A stretch of DNA of 64,000 nt from Bradyrhizobium sp. CSA112 (lineage in GTDB: Bacteria > Pseudomonadota > Alphaproteobacteria > Rhizobiales > Xanthobacteraceae), in NCBI RefSeq assembly GCF_029051645.1, contig NZ_JAACFS010000001.1:186001-250000 (forward strand). Direction: 5' to 3'. Both the position numbers and the translations under genes were made by a program. Shown piece by piece: positions 54,648-63,812 of the stretch. The notes under the pieces are model-generated. The model was given only the letters and a program-made list of their open reading frames with translations, ran no database searches and was not told the origin of the DNA. The first letter of the stretch is position 1, and every line of letters begins with the position of its first letter.

Positions 54648-54683
54648 AATGCCGCTTCGGAAAGCCATCCGAAGCGGCATTTT
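54648..54683 (+). terminator. Strong intrinsic terminator after the synthetase gene
   Basis: AATGCCGCTTCGGA and TCCGAAGCGGCATT pair perfectly over 14 bases around a six-base loop, and the 3' arm runs into a short T-run. It starts 14 bases after the stop codon. Confidence 0.95.
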
Positions 54684-54729
54684 CAATTGACGACGTTCGG
54701 TAAACCTCGCCCCGCAGGCAGGGAGAGCC

Positions 54730-54820
54730 CGTAGGATGGGTGGAGCGAAGCGATACCCATCAACGCCGGTAGCGCTGGTCATGTGATGATGGGTTTCGCT
54801 TCGCTCTACCCATCCTACGG
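54730..54820. repeat. Long palindromic intergenic repeat
   Basis: CGTAGGATGGGTGGAGCGAA at the left is mirrored by TTCGCTCTACCCATCCTACG-type sequence at the right, with arms of about 32 bases around a 25-base centre. The GTAGGATGGGTxGAGCGAAGCG core is a widespread dispersed element of alphaproteobacteria. Confidence 0.85.
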
Positions 54821-54834
54821 CGCAGTACGGATGG

Positions 54835-55698
54835 ATGCAGGTCGCGATGAAGAAAGACGTGATCCGGCGCAAGGCTATTGAGCCGAAACCCAGTACGGAC
54901 CATGAGACCGACGCGCGCGACAGCGGCGTCCAGTCCGTCGATCGGGCGCTCTCGATCATCGAAACGCTGGCTGAAGACGACGAAGGCTATCGCTTGAGCG
55001 ATCTCGCCATTCGCACCGGGCTCTCGACCTCGACCGTGCATCGCCTGCTGGGGACGCTGGAGAACCGCCGCTTCGTACAGTTCGACCGCACCGAATCGAA
55101 ATGGCATGTCGGCGCGCGCTGCTTCACGGTTGGCGCGACGTTTGCCCGCCGCCGCAATTTCTCGGCGCAGGCGGTGCCATACTTGCGCAAGCTGCGCGAC
55201 CTGACGCGCGAGACGGCGAATCTCGCCGTCGTCGATGACGAATTCATCATCGTGCTGACCCGCATGGAAAGCCGCGAGATCATGCGCTCGCTGACCAAGG
55301 TCGGCGGCCGCGTCGCCATGGTCGCCTCCGGCGTCGGCAAGGCGGTGCTCGCGACCTATTCCAACGAGGACGTCAGCGCGATCATCCGTCATCACGGCAT
55401 GCCCCGGCTGACGGAAAAGTCGATCGTGCGGCCGGGCGAGCTGTTCAGGGAGCTCGAGAAGATCCGCCGCCAGGGCTACGCCATCGACGACGAGGAGGCC
55501 TGCATGGGCCTGCGCTGCATCGCCGCCGTCGTCTACAATGATTGCGCCGAGCCCTTGGCGGCGATTTCTGTCTCGGGCATGACCAGCCGCCTGACCGATG
55601 AACGGCTGCCGATGCTCGGCCAGACGGTGCGGGAAGTGGCGGCGGAGCTGACGGTGGCGCTCGGTGGCGTGATGCCGGAGGCGGCGAAAACGGCCTGA
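54835..55698 (+). CDS. IclR-family transcriptional regulator
   Basis: The 287-residue protein has an N-terminal winged HTH (SVDRALSIIETLAEDDEGYR, SDLAIRTGLSTSTVHRLLGT) and a C-terminal IclR effector domain (VGKAVLATYSNEDVSAIIRH, DEEACMGLRCIAAVVYN, AAISVSGMTSRLTDER). IclR regulators often control glyoxylate or aromatic-acid genes, and the gcl-hyi-glxR operon lies 5.5 kb downstream, so it is a candidate regulator of that operon. The start may instead be the ATG at 54847. The upstream repeat ends just before the gene. Confidence 0.9.
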   Translation: MQVAMKKDVIRRKAIEPKPSTDHETDARDSGVQSVDRALSIIETLAEDDEGYRLSDLAIRTGLSTSTVHRLLGTLENRRFVQFDRTESKWHVGARCFTVGATFARRRNFSAQAVPYLRKLRDLTRETANLAVVDDEFIIVLTRMESREIMRSLTKVGGRVAMVASGVGKAVLATYSNEDVSAIIRHHGMPRLTEKSIVRPGELFRELEKIRRQGYAIDDEEACMGLRCIAAVVYNDCAEPLAAISVSGMTSRLTDERLPMLGQTVREVAAELTVALGGVMPEAAKTA

Positions 55699-55840
55699 GC
55701 CGGCTTTGCGGTCTGTCATTGCCCGCCCAAGGGAAATTAGGTCTGGCGGCGCGAGGCCCGACATCGCTATATCCATCCATCGCTGTCCATGGCGCGGCTT
55801 CGAGGGACAATGTCTTTCGATTTAGCGATTGGGGAAATTC

Positions 55841-56608
55841 ATGCCTTCTGAAACCCGCTCGCCCCGTCTCGCGGTTCTGATCGATGCCGACAATGCGTCT
55901 GCAAAGATTGCGGACGGTCTGTTCGAGGAGATCGCCAAGATCGGCGAGGCCAGTGTTCGCCGCATCTACGGCGATTTCTCCAATGCCCGGTCCAAGGCCT
56001 GGGCCGATATTCTATCGAAGCACGCCATCATACCCCAACAGCAGTTCGCCTATACGACTGGGAAGAATGCGTCCGATATAACCCTGGTCATCGACGCCAT
56101 GGACCTGCTTCATAGCGGTCGTTTCGACGGATTCTGCCTGGTGTCGTCAGATAGCGATTTTACGCGTCTTGCCGCCCGCATCCGGGAGCACGGCGTCGAT
56201 GTGTTTGGGTTCGGCGCGCAGAAGACACCGGAAAGCTTCAGGCAGGCCTGCCGAAGATTCTTCTATACCGAGAACCTGCTTGGCGGCACGGCGAACACTC
56301 TGGATGCCGCCTCGAAGTCGCCGCCGCTCCAATCCCCTGATGAAGCCACCTCGATCATCAAGAAGGTCATCGCCCAGATGGAAAGCGAAGACGGGTGGGT
56401 CGATCTTGGGGAGGTCGGAAAACGGATTACCAACCTGGCCCCCGATTTCGATTCGAGGACCTTCGGCTCCCGCAAGCTGAGCGACCTCGTGCGAAAGACA
56501 AATTCTTTCGAGATCGATCAGCCCAAGGGCGGATCCATGCGAATTCGGATCAAGTCCACCGCCGGATCACCTCCGAAGACGCGAACCGCTCGAAAACCTG
56601 CGGGGTGA
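55841..56608 (+). CDS. NYN-domain protein with C-terminal OST-HTH/LOTUS domain
   Basis: The 255-residue protein starts with an NYN (PIN-like nuclease) domain: LAVLIDADNASAKIADGLF with the catalytic Asp, RRIYGDFSN, ITLVIDAMDLLHSGRFDGFC and VSSDSDFTRLAARIREHG. These supply the acidic residues for metal-dependent RNA cleavage. Residues 165-235 (IIKKVIAQMESEDGWVDLGE, RKLSDLVRKTNSFEI) form an OST-HTH/LOTUS module that binds RNA. It probably acts in RNA turnover. The start is the ATG at 55841 with GGGGAAATTC upstream. Confidence 0.88.
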   Translation: MPSETRSPRLAVLIDADNASAKIADGLFEEIAKIGEASVRRIYGDFSNARSKAWADILSKHAIIPQQQFAYTTGKNASDITLVIDAMDLLHSGRFDGFCLVSSDSDFTRLAARIREHGVDVFGFGAQKTPESFRQACRRFFYTENLLGGTANTLDAASKSPPLQSPDEATSIIKKVIAQMESEDGWVDLGEVGKRITNLAPDFDSRTFGSRKLSDLVRKTNSFEIDQPKGGSMRIRIKSTAGSPPKTRTARKPAG

Positions 56609-56619
56609 GGCTCGATGGC

Positions 56620-56700
56620 GGATCGGCGTTAGTGTAATCCGCCATGTCACGACGATCGAAGAAAGGTGGCGGATCACGCTTCGCTGATCCGCTAGACTGC
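56620..56700. repeat. Intergenic repeat with GGCGGAT pieces
   Basis: GGCGGATCGGCG, GTAATCCGCCATG and GTGGCGGATCACGCTTCGCT alternate in direct and inverted form between the NYN and DUF1127 genes. They are related to the element at 24145-24240. Confidence 0.6.
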
Positions 56701-56737
56701 CTGCCGGTAAAAGTGCAGAACAGGCGGTGACTTACCA

Positions 56738-57133
56738 TCACACACCACGAGACAGCCATAGATAAGTCGTGCCATCTCTGAGCCTTTCAATAGCTCGGCG
56801 AGCGACGACGTGGTCGATGTCACTGGGTGTCAGGCCGATATCCATCAGCTCTCTGTCATTCAGGTCGTACAAACTCTCGGCTTGGCGCCGTTTTCTGAAC
56901 GCACGCCAATATCCCTGGAGCAAACTCAAGACGCTCCGCGTCCATGCGACTGGTGGTCCAGCCGCTTCCTTTTCCGAGGAAGCGTCTCTCAGCGCTGCGA
57001 TGGAGGCATCGGGGCACGCCTCGGCCAAAGCATTGCCCGAGGCGTCTTTCACCAAAGCGATGGCGAGGTCGAGGCGGAGCCCTGCGGCATCGCGCCCGGT
57101 CTCGGATGTGAGGTTCGTCTGTTGGGGTGACAT
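56738..57133 (-). CDS. DUF1127 domain protein, 131 aa
   Basis: The C-terminal 45 residues carry the DUF1127 pattern (FRKRRQAESLYDLNDRELMD, IGLTPSDIDHVVARRAIE). The N-terminal part is longer than usual and acidic. Relatives bind RNA and affect stress, phosphate or virulence functions. The ribosome site AGGAG sits inside a 9-bp hairpin (57140-57164), so translation may be controlled by structure. The gene is single and lies downstream of a possible 26-residue leader unit. Confidence 0.85.
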   Translation of the reverse strand: MSPQQTNLTSETGRDAAGLRLDLAIALVKDASGNALAEACPDASIAALRDASSEKEAAGPPVAWTRSVLSLLQGYWRAFRKRRQAESLYDLNDRELMDIGLTPSDIDHVVARRAIERLRDGTTYLWLSRGV

Positions 57134-57139
57134 CGGATG

Positions 57140-57164
57140 CTCCTGCTGTTGTGCCAGCAGGGAG
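57140..57164 (-). promoter_or_regulatory. Ribosome-site-sequestering hairpin ahead of the DUF1127 gene
   Basis: CTCC-TGCTG and CAGCA-GGAG pair (one bulged base, six-base loop) and contain the AGGAG ribosome site, leaving the ATG six bases outside. Melting or protein binding would be needed to start translation. It resembles an RNA thermometer or a protein-binding operator. Confidence 0.45.
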
Positions 57165-57172
57165 CGTGACCA

Positions 57173-57204
57173 AACAAAAGGCCCCGTCCGATGCCGGCGG
57201 GGCC
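57173..57204 (-). terminator. Minus-strand terminator upstream of the DUF1127 gene
   Basis: GGCCCCG and CGGGGCC pair around 11 bases and run into TTTTGTTT on the minus strand. It would end a short transcript coming from the region 57232-57360. Confidence 0.75.
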
Positions 57205-57231
57205 TGGTGCAAAGATCGCGTCGTCAAATTC

Positions 57232-57312
57232 CTAGCGCACGACTCCTTCCACGGCCCAGCGAGAGCGGGTTACGTTTTTACGGGTCCACGATGCGCACGA
57301 CGTTTTGATCAT
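57232..57312 (-). CDS. Possible 26-residue peptide gene
   Basis: A frame opening MIKTSCASWTRKNVT and ending AVEGVVR runs from the ATG at 57312 to a TAG at 57232, 28 bases before the terminator at 57173-57204. On the same strand TTGATT and TAACTA are 17 bases apart just upstream, suggesting a nearly leaderless start. There is no ribosome site. It could instead be a small RNA with no product. Confidence 0.35.
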   Translation of the reverse strand: MIKTSCASWTRKNVTRSRWAVEGVVR

Positions 57313-57589
57313 GAAGCGTAGTTACCACGGAGATCGCGCAAAATCAAGGGGTGTGCCGGCGCTACTCGCATCCTGGAGGCGAGCTGGCGTGACCTGACGT
57401 GAAGTCTGCCTTGGCTCTGAAATCGTCTGGTTGTTTGATACTTATCGAATGCAAGAAGTTGGCTATGTACCATGTCCGCTTCTGTGCAAAGCAGACGGTT
57501 GGCAGGGCCTCTCGATCCGCTAGAGTGTCCCGCAACGGATGAGCGGACGCGGTTGCGTCGTCTGCTGCAAGAAGATGCGAGGGAGAAGC

Positions 57590-58651
57590 ATGGGCCGGAA
57601 GATCGCGATCGTCGGAGCGGGCGCCGTCGGCGGCTATGCCGGTGCCCATATTGCGCAGGCAGGGGAGGACGTCACGTTCATCGATCCCTGGCCCGAGCAT
57701 GTCGAGCACATGCGAAAGCACGGGCTGCGCGTCACCCACGCCATGGATGTCGCGGAATTCTCGGTTCCGGTGCGCGCGCTCCACGTCACGGACGCACAGC
57801 AGCTCGCCAAGGAGAAGCCGGTCGAAATCGCCTTTGTCTGCATGAAATCCTACGATACGGCCTGGGCCACCATGCTGATCCAGCAGTATCTGGCGCCGGA
57901 CGGTTATGTCGTGTCGCTGCAGAACTGCATGAACGAGGAGACGATTGCCGGCATTGTCGGCTGGGGCAAGACGCTCGGCTGCATTGCCAGCAGCATCACG
58001 GTGAACCTGCCGGAGCCTGGCCATATCCACCGCGGCGCCGGCAAGGGCGGGGCGGCGCACACGGTGTTTCGCGCCGGCGAAGTGCATGGCCGCATCACGC
58101 CGCGAGCGGAAGAGGTCTGCCGCCTGGTCGCCTACTCCGACAGCGCCAAGGTGACGGAGAACCTCTGGGGCGAGCGCTGGTCGAAACTGGTCGCCAACGT
58201 CATGGGCAACGGGCTCTCCGCCTGCACCGGTCTGCCGGGTGCAGACATCCTGCAAAGCGAGTCGCTTCGCCGTTTCTCTACAAAGCTCGGCAGCGAAGCG
58301 ATCCGAGTCGGACAGGCGCAGGGCTATCAACTGGAGGAGATCCTGCATCTGCCGCCCGACATGATCGCGCGTGCCGGCGAAGGCGACGAGGCGGCGATGC
58401 GCGTCTGCGACGAGCAGCGCTTCAAGGACGGCAAGCGCACCTCTTCGCAACAGCGCCCCTCCATGGGGCAGGACATGCAGAAGGGCCGGCGCACGGAGAT
58501 CGAGTTCCTCAACGGCTTTGTGGTGCGCGAGGGCGAGAAGATCGGCATTTCCTGCGTCGCAAATGCAGCGCTGACGGATATCGTCAAGCGCGTGGAGCGC
58601 GGCGATCTGAACCCGGATCCGCGGCACATCACGGAACTGCGGCTGAACTGA
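57590..58651 (+). CDS. 2-dehydropantoate 2-reductase family protein
   Basis: The 353-residue PanE/ApbA-type protein begins MGRKIAIVGAGAVGGYAGAH with a GxGxxG NADP site. It has the family catalytic-Lys region VTENLWGERWSKLVANVMGN, and EIEFLNGFVVREGEKIGI near its end, where a substrate Asn/Ser region is expected. It should reduce 2-dehydropantoate or a related 2-oxo acid. GGGAGAAGC precedes the ATG at 57590, which selects this start. A second, divergent member of the same superfamily lies at 39360-40448. Confidence 0.9.
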   Translation: MGRKIAIVGAGAVGGYAGAHIAQAGEDVTFIDPWPEHVEHMRKHGLRVTHAMDVAEFSVPVRALHVTDAQQLAKEKPVEIAFVCMKSYDTAWATMLIQQYLAPDGYVVSLQNCMNEETIAGIVGWGKTLGCIASSITVNLPEPGHIHRGAGKGGAAHTVFRAGEVHGRITPRAEEVCRLVAYSDSAKVTENLWGERWSKLVANVMGNGLSACTGLPGADILQSESLRRFSTKLGSEAIRVGQAQGYQLEEILHLPPDMIARAGEGDEAAMRVCDEQRFKDGKRTSSQQRPSMGQDMQKGRRTEIEFLNGFVVREGEKIGISCVANAALTDIVKRVERGDLNPDPRHITELRLN

Positions 58652-58665
58652 GCTGAGAAATCGCC

Positions 58666-59796
58666 ATGGGGACAAAAAGCCATACTGCTAAGCCCACGGC
58701 AGCTCTTGCTCTCGGACTCTGCACGGTCGCATCGCTGATCGCGGCCGTCATCGGGAATCTCGGCTTCACCTCGCCTGCAATGGGTGAGCCGGCGGTACTC
58801 ACGAAGAAGCAATCGGACGCGCTCAATACATACAATAACTCACGAAGTCAGTTTGAGGCGATCCTGAGCCAGCGGCGCGCGCAGATCAATTCGAAGCAAC
58901 CGCTGCCGAACTTGCCGGGACAGGCACTCTACCTAGCGCGCAACAGCATGATGAGCGCATACAAGGACCTCACCGACGCTCTTCCATCCAAAATCGGCGG
59001 GCCCAATAAATACGGAATCCCTCCGGCGTACTTTAGCGCCGACAATGAGCCGCTGCTCGATGAGTACAGGAGACTCTTCGACGTCATGCAGGCGCCGCCC
59101 GTCAACGCGCAAAAATCAGATACGCCATTCAAGGATGTTGTCGATCTGGGCACTGCCATTGCGCGAGCCAGGGGCCTTGATGCGGTCAATGCCGAAGCGG
59201 CAGGCCGTATCAGCCTGGGGCTCTTCTTTGCCGAGACAAATGGCAATCAAAACATCGGGAATGCGCGCTCGAACAAATACAAGGGCAGTTTGCAGACCGG
59301 CATACCCGAAGATCAAAATGGTCGAAAGAAGTGGGCGGTGATCAAGAAGTCGATTGCAGCCTTCGATCCTGCACTGAACGATCGCGACGACAGGGAAGAG
59401 GCGCGGGTCGGCAATCAGGATCATCGGTTCAACCACTGGACCGCCGTGCGCGATGGCCTGATGAACGCGCACGCGGATGTTTTCCCGCAAATACCGGCGA
59501 TCGTGAAAACACTGCCTGATCCGATCGATCAGATGAAGCTCTTTGAACTCATCCAGATTATTCCCAGTCCGACCAGGTCCGCACTCGGCTCACGCAACCT
59601 GACCGGCTACCGAATATCCGACCCGCAGATCATGGCATATCTGCGAAACAACAGCGTTTTCACCTTTGGACAAGCTGACAGGGCCAAGACATCTGCAACC
59701 TTCCGCGAAATTCTTGATGCGATGTGGCTCTTCAACGAAAAGTTCGAACGAGCGCTTTCCAAATTCGACGAGATCAAGGCGCAGTCAAAAGGTTGA
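58666..59796 (+). CDS. Exported protein of unknown function, 376 aa
   Basis: The N-terminal helix (TAALALGLCTVASLIAAVIG) is a signal peptide or anchor. The rest is helical and soluble: QSDALNTYNNSRSQFEAILS, then GLFFAETNGNQNIGNARSNK and YKGSLQTGIPED. The ETNGN...GSLQTG combination loosely recalls the catalytic Glu and glycine loop of lysozyme-like glycosidases, but the match is too weak to call. It begins 15 bases after the dehydropantoate reductase gene and converges with an amidase gene. I do not recognise the family. Confidence 0.6.
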   Translation: MGTKSHTAKPTAALALGLCTVASLIAAVIGNLGFTSPAMGEPAVLTKKQSDALNTYNNSRSQFEAILSQRRAQINSKQPLPNLPGQALYLARNSMMSAYKDLTDALPSKIGGPNKYGIPPAYFSADNEPLLDEYRRLFDVMQAPPVNAQKSDTPFKDVVDLGTAIARARGLDAVNAEAAGRISLGLFFAETNGNQNIGNARSNKYKGSLQTGIPEDQNGRKKWAVIKKSIAAFDPALNDRDDREEARVGNQDHRFNHWTAVRDGLMNAHADVFPQIPAIVKTLPDPIDQMKLFELIQIIPSPTRSALGSRNLTGYRISDPQIMAYLRNNSVFTFGQADRAKTSATFREILDAMWLFNEKFERALSKFDEIKAQSKG

Positions 59797-59841
59797 AGTC
59801 GGCAGCTCGGGACCGATGCGAGGTGGCGCCGCCTCCCGCTG

Positions 59842-60861
59842 TCAGAGCGGACCGAGCATGGCCCATCGGGGCTCGCAGAATTCCTTCACGGCCGCCGTGA
59901 CGCTGCTGCTGATGATTTCCCGGCGTTCAGGCGAATTCATCATGAGCTCTTCGTCCCGGTTGATGATCGAGCCTGCCTCCAGCAGAACGGCGGGCATCTG
60001 GGTCTTTCTCAGCACGATGAGCTCATCGTAGCGATAGACGCCGGTTTCCTTGTTGAGCAGCGGACGCTGGTGCCGGCCCATGATGGGCTGGGAATATTGC
60101 TTGGCATAATCAAGGCCCTGGGCCTTCATCTCCTTGCCGATCAGTTCGGCGAACGAGAGGCTCGTCTTGAAGTCCGGATTGTTGCGGGAGACGAAGACGG
60201 AATAGCCGCTGAAGCGGTCGCTGAAATGGCTTTTCTTTCCCTCGAATTCCCAGTCCTCGAGGAATTTGTTGGGCACGGAGTCATGGTGGATCGACAGGAA
60301 GAGATCCGCCTGCAGATTGTTGGCGGCGGCGACGCGTTTGAAGAGGCTGCGCCTGGCCTTGCCCTCGGTCAGGAGCAATCTGGTCTCGGCAAAGCCTTCA
60401 GCCTTCAACTTCTCCTCGATCCGCTTCGCAAGGCGCAGATTGAAGACAAATTCGGTGACGTTGCGGGCGCTGATTGCGCCTTCTGATTCAGCGGTATGCC
60501 CCACGTCCAGAACAATCCGGAACTTTGAGGGATCGCACGCGGCTGCGACCGGTTTCAAAGCGGCAGGGGGCAAGGCGACGGGTCCCAGGGCGGCAAGTTT
60601 CACGTTGCGGCGCTTTGGCGAGGCGGCAGGCTTCGCCGAAGTGGCAGGCTTGCGTGAAGCGACGTGCCTTGGCGATTTGGCTTGTTTGGCCGATTTGGCT
60701 TGCTTTGACGAGCCTTTGAAGAGGTCCGACAGCCAGCCGGCATCGCTGACCTCGATCGGCAGAAGCACCATTGCGGCCATCGCGGCGATGATGGTGCGGC
60801 GGCGGGGCCAAGATCCCGAAGCGATACTGCCGAGAACACAAATGAACTCGCGACGCTTCAT
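59842..60861 (-). CDS. N-acetylmuramoyl-L-alanine amidase (Amidase_3)
   Basis: The 339-residue exported enzyme has a Tat-like start (MKRREFICVLG) and a second hydrophobic segment. A Lys/Ala-rich linker covers about residues 50-90. The amidase_3 domain follows: LDVGHTAES with zinc His122, TEFVFN with Glu137, FLSIHHDS with zinc His192 or 193, and the late catalytic Glu in LLEAGSIINRDEE. It cleaves between MurNAc and L-Ala in peptidoglycan. The start at 60861 is chosen over 60885. It faces the unknown exported protein across a 45-base gap. Confidence 0.92.
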   Translation of the reverse strand: MKRREFICVLGSIASGSWPRRRTIIAAMAAMVLLPIEVSDAGWLSDLFKGSSKQAKSAKQAKSPRHVASRKPATSAKPAASPKRRNVKLAALGPVALPPAALKPVAAACDPSKFRIVLDVGHTAESEGAISARNVTEFVFNLRLAKRIEEKLKAEGFAETRLLLTEGKARRSLFKRVAAANNLQADLFLSIHHDSVPNKFLEDWEFEGKKSHFSDRFSGYSVFVSRNNPDFKTSLSFAELIGKEMKAQGLDYAKQYSQPIMGRHQRPLLNKETGVYRYDELIVLRKTQMPAVLLEAGSIINRDEELMMNSPERREIISSSVTAAVKEFCEPRWAMLGPL

Positions 60862-61175
60862 GCTCGCCCCTCCCCGAAAGGTCATTATAGCAGCTCAGAT
60901 CGCTATACCGGAAGGGGTCGGTGACATGGGCTGCGGGTTCCTCCGGGCACCGGCGTTCCCTGCGCCCGCAAACGCTTTGCGCTTGTCGCAGGCAATGACG
61001 GCTTCAAGAGAAAACGGCGCCGTCGTTTTTCACCTGACGGCTTCCCCAACCATCTGATCTGACTTCCCTTTTCAGCGATCATTCCACATCGCGGGAAACA
61101 AATTCGAGTTCGTTGAGATCGCTGACAGCAGCCGTGATGATCGCATCAGAGCAACACGGTCAAGCGAGGTGCGAA
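60862..61175. other. Intergenic region upstream of gcl
   Basis: This 314-base stretch lies between the divergent amidase and gcl genes. It contains a repeat-like piece (GCGCCCGCAAACGCTTTGCG) near 60961. I find no site like the GntR operators and no clear operator. The gcl promoter probably lies in the last 100 bases. Confidence 0.4.
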
Positions 61176-62975
61176 ATGGCAAGGATGCGTGCAATCGATG
61201 CGGCCGTACGGATCCTGGAAAAGGAGGGAGTAACCATCGCCTTCGGGGTTCCCGGCGCGGCGATCAACCCGCTTTACTCCGCGCTGAAGAAGCGCGGCTC
61301 GATCGGCCACATCCTGGCGCGCCATGTCGAGGGCGCTTCCCACATGGCGGAGGGCTACACCCGGGCCAAGGCCGGCAATATCGGCGTCTGCATCGGCACA
61401 TCGGGGCCGGCCGGCACGGACATGATCACAGGGCTTTATTCGGCGATCGCGGACTCGATCCCGATCCTCTGCATTACCGGCCAGGCGCCGCGCGCGCGGC
61501 TCTACAAGGAAGACTTTCAGGCCATCGATATCGAATCCATCGCAAAACCCGTGACGAAATGGGCGGTCACGGTGCGGGAGCCGGCGCTGGTGCCGCGCGT
61601 GTTCAGCCAGGCGTTTCACATCATGCGTTCCGGGCGTCCCGGACCTGTGCTGATCGACCTGCCGCTCGACGTGCAGCTTGCCGAAATTGAATTCGACGAC
61701 GAGACCTATGAGCCGCTGCCGGTCTACAAGCCTGCGGCGACCCGCAAGCAGATCGAGAAAGCGCTCGAGATGCTCAACGTCGCGGAGCGGCCGCTGATCG
61801 TCGCGGGCGGCGGCGTGATCAACGCCGATGCGTCCGGGTTGCTGGTGCAGTTCGCTGAGACCGTCAATGTTCCTGTAGTGCCGACCCTGATGGGGTGGGG
61901 CGCCATTCCCGACGATCACGTGCTGATGGCGGGCATGGTCGGCCTGCAGACCAGCCACCGTTACGGCAATGCCACCATGCTGCAATCCGACTTCGTGCTC
62001 GGCATCGGCAACCGCTGGGCCAACCGGCACACTGGTTCGATCGAGACCTACACCAAGGGCCGGACGTTTGTGCATGTTGATATCGAGCCGACGCAAATCG
62101 GGCGCGTCTTCAATCCCGATTTCGGCATCGTGTCCGACGCCAAGGCGGCGCTGGAGCTGTTCGTTGCGGTCGCCAGGGAGTGGCGGAAGGCCGGCAAACT
62201 GCGCGAGCGGCAGGCGTGGCCGGCGGCGTGCCAGGACCGCAAGCGCTCGATGCTGCGCAAGAGCCATTTCGACGACATGCCGATCAAGCCGCAGCGTGTT
62301 TACGAGGAGATGAACAGGGCATTCGGGCGCGACACCTGCTATGTCAGCGTGATCGGACTGTCGCAGATCGCCGGCGCGCAGTTTCTGGGTGTCTACAGTC
62401 CGCGCAACTGGATCAATGCAGGGCAGGCCGGTCCGCTCGGCTGGACATTGCCGGCGGCGCTCGGCGTGCGCGCGGCCGATCCGAGCCGCGAGATCGTCGC
62501 GCTGTCGGGCGATTATGACTTCCAGTTCCTGATCGAGGAGCTCGCGGTAGGCGCCCAGTTCAAGCTGCCCTATCTCCACGTCGTCGTGAACAACTCCTAT
62601 CTCGGGTTGATCCGCCAGGCGCAGCGCGGCTTCGACATGGATTACCATGTCCAGCTTTCCTTCGAGAACATCAACGCGCCCGAGCTTGGGGTCTATGGCG
62701 TGGACCACGTCGCAGTCGCCGAAGGGCTGGGCTGCAAGGCGATCCGCGTCACCGATCCGAACCATGCGCAGGAAGCCTTCGCAACCGCGCGCGAATGGAT
62801 GGCCGAATTCAAGGTGCCCGTTGTCGTCGAGTTCATTCTCGAACGGGTTACCAATATCTCGATGGGCACCGAGATCGACAACATCATCGAATTCGAGGAG
62901 GTGCTCGATCTGCCGCTGGATGACACGCCGGCCAAATCGAGCGCGCCGCAATCCGGCAAGCTGCTGCCGGCATAA
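61176..62975 (+). CDS. gcl: Glyoxylate carboligase (tartronate-semialdehyde synthase)
   Basis: The 599-residue ThDP enzyme condenses two glyoxylate molecules to tartronate semialdehyde and CO2. It has Val51 in [13 protein letters not shown], where most ThDP enzymes carry the catalytic Glu, the hallmark of Gcl. The ThDP/Mg site reads [20 protein letters not shown] with [11 protein letters not shown]. The FAD-type insertion and the C-terminal [15 protein letters not shown] fit the family. The ATG at 61176 is the family start. It opens the gcl-hyi-glxR operon, which turns glyoxylate into glycerate. Confidence 0.96.
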   Translation: MARMRAIDAAVRILEKEGVTIAFGVPGAAINPLYSALKKRGSIGHILARHVEGASHMAEGYTRAKAGNIGVCIGTSGPAGTDMITGLYSAIADSIPILCITGQAPRARLYKEDFQAIDIESIAKPVTKWAVTVREPALVPRVFSQAFHIMRSGRPGPVLIDLPLDVQLAEIEFDDETYEPLPVYKPAATRKQIEKALEMLNVAERPLIVAGGGVINADASGLLVQFAETVNVPVVPTLMGWGAIPDDHVLMAGMVGLQTSHRYGNATMLQSDFVLGIGNRWANRHTGSIETYTKGRTFVHVDIEPTQIGRVFNPDFGIVSDAKAALELFVAVAREWRKAGKLRERQAWPAACQDRKRSMLRKSHFDDMPIKPQRVYEEMNRAFGRDTCYVSVIGLSQIAGAQFLGVYSPRNWINAGQAGPLGWTLPAALGVRAADPSREIVALSGDYDFQFLIEELAVGAQFKLPYLHVVVNNSYLGLIRQAQRGFDMDYHVQLSFENINAPELGVYGVDHVAVAEGLGCKAIRVTDPNHAQEAFATAREWMAEFKVPVVVEFILERVTNISMGTEIDNIIEFEEVLDLPLDDTPAKSSAPQSGKLLPA

Positions 62976-62992
62976 ATCGAGGAGAGTAGATC

Positions 62993-63778
62993 GTGCCGAA
63001 ATTTGCCGCCAATCTCACCATGCTGTTCGGCGAGCAGCCGTTCCTCGATCGCTTCGCCGCCGCCAAGGCCGCAGGATTCAGCGGGGTGGAATATCTATTC
63101 CCGTATGATTTCGACAAGGCCGAGCTGCGCGAGCAGTTGCACCAGCACGGGCTGACGCAGGTGCTGCACAACCTTCCCGCGGGGGACTGGGGAGCCGGCG
63201 AGCGCGGCATCGCCATCCTGCCCGACAGAGTGGAAGAGTTTCGCGATGGTGTCGCGCGCGCCATCGACTACGCCAAGGCGCTCGATTGCCGGCAGCTCAA
63301 CTGCCTCGTCGGCATCGCACCCAATGGCGTAGATAAGGTCGAGCTGAACGAGGTGCTGGTGGGAAATCTGCGCTTCGCAGCGGATGCGCTCGCCAGGGAA
63401 GGGATCAGGCTCTTGATCGAGCCGATCAATACGATCGATATTCCCGGCTTCTTTCTGAACAGGACCGAACAGGCGCTGCAGATCATCGCCGACGTGCGCT
63501 CGAGCAATTTGTTCGTGCAGTACGACATCTACCACATGCAGGTGATGGAAGGCGACATTGCGCGCACCTTGCAAAAGCACCTGCCGCGCATCGCGCATGT
63601 TCAGCTCGCCGACAATCCCGGGCGCAACGAACCCGGCACCGGCGAGATCAACTATCCCTTCCTGTTCCGGCATCTCGACGCTATTGGTTATCGCGGCTGG
63701 ATCGGGTGCGAATACAAGCCGAGGACGACGACGGTCGAGGGCCTCGGCTGGCACGCCGCGTTGACGGCCGATACCTGA
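62993..63778 (+). CDS. hyi: Hydroxypyruvate isomerase
   Basis: The 261-residue TIM barrel interconverts hydroxypyruvate and tartronate semialdehyde. It shows FAANLTMLFGEQPFLDRFAA at the start, LLIEPINTIDIPGFFLN with the metal Glu, QYDIYHMQVMEGD with a metal Asp/His, and GCEYKPRTTTVEGLGW with the second catalytic Glu. The start is a GTG at 62993 with AGGAGAG upstream. It lies 17 bases after gcl and 34 before glxR, a standard order. Confidence 0.95.
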   Translation: MPKFAANLTMLFGEQPFLDRFAAAKAAGFSGVEYLFPYDFDKAELREQLHQHGLTQVLHNLPAGDWGAGERGIAILPDRVEEFRDGVARAIDYAKALDCRQLNCLVGIAPNGVDKVELNEVLVGNLRFAADALAREGIRLLIEPINTIDIPGFFLNRTEQALQIIADVRSSNLFVQYDIYHMQVMEGDIARTLQKHLPRIAHVQLADNPGRNEPGTGEINYPFLFRHLDAIGYRGWIGCEYKPRTTTVEGLGWHAALTADT

Positions 63779-63812
63779 CCAAGAACCAAGAAAAGACAAA
63801 GGGGAGTTTGAA

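Noticed and set aside
52903..54648. A 581-codon open frame antisense to the acyl-CoA synthetase
   Set aside because: The sense frame has complete ATP-grasp and CoA-binding domains; the antisense product is low-complexity Arg/His/Asp-rich.
61146..62951. A 601-codon open frame antisense to gcl
   Set aside because: The sense gene is a full-length Gcl with Val51 and ThDP motifs. The antisense frame is a by-product of codon bias.
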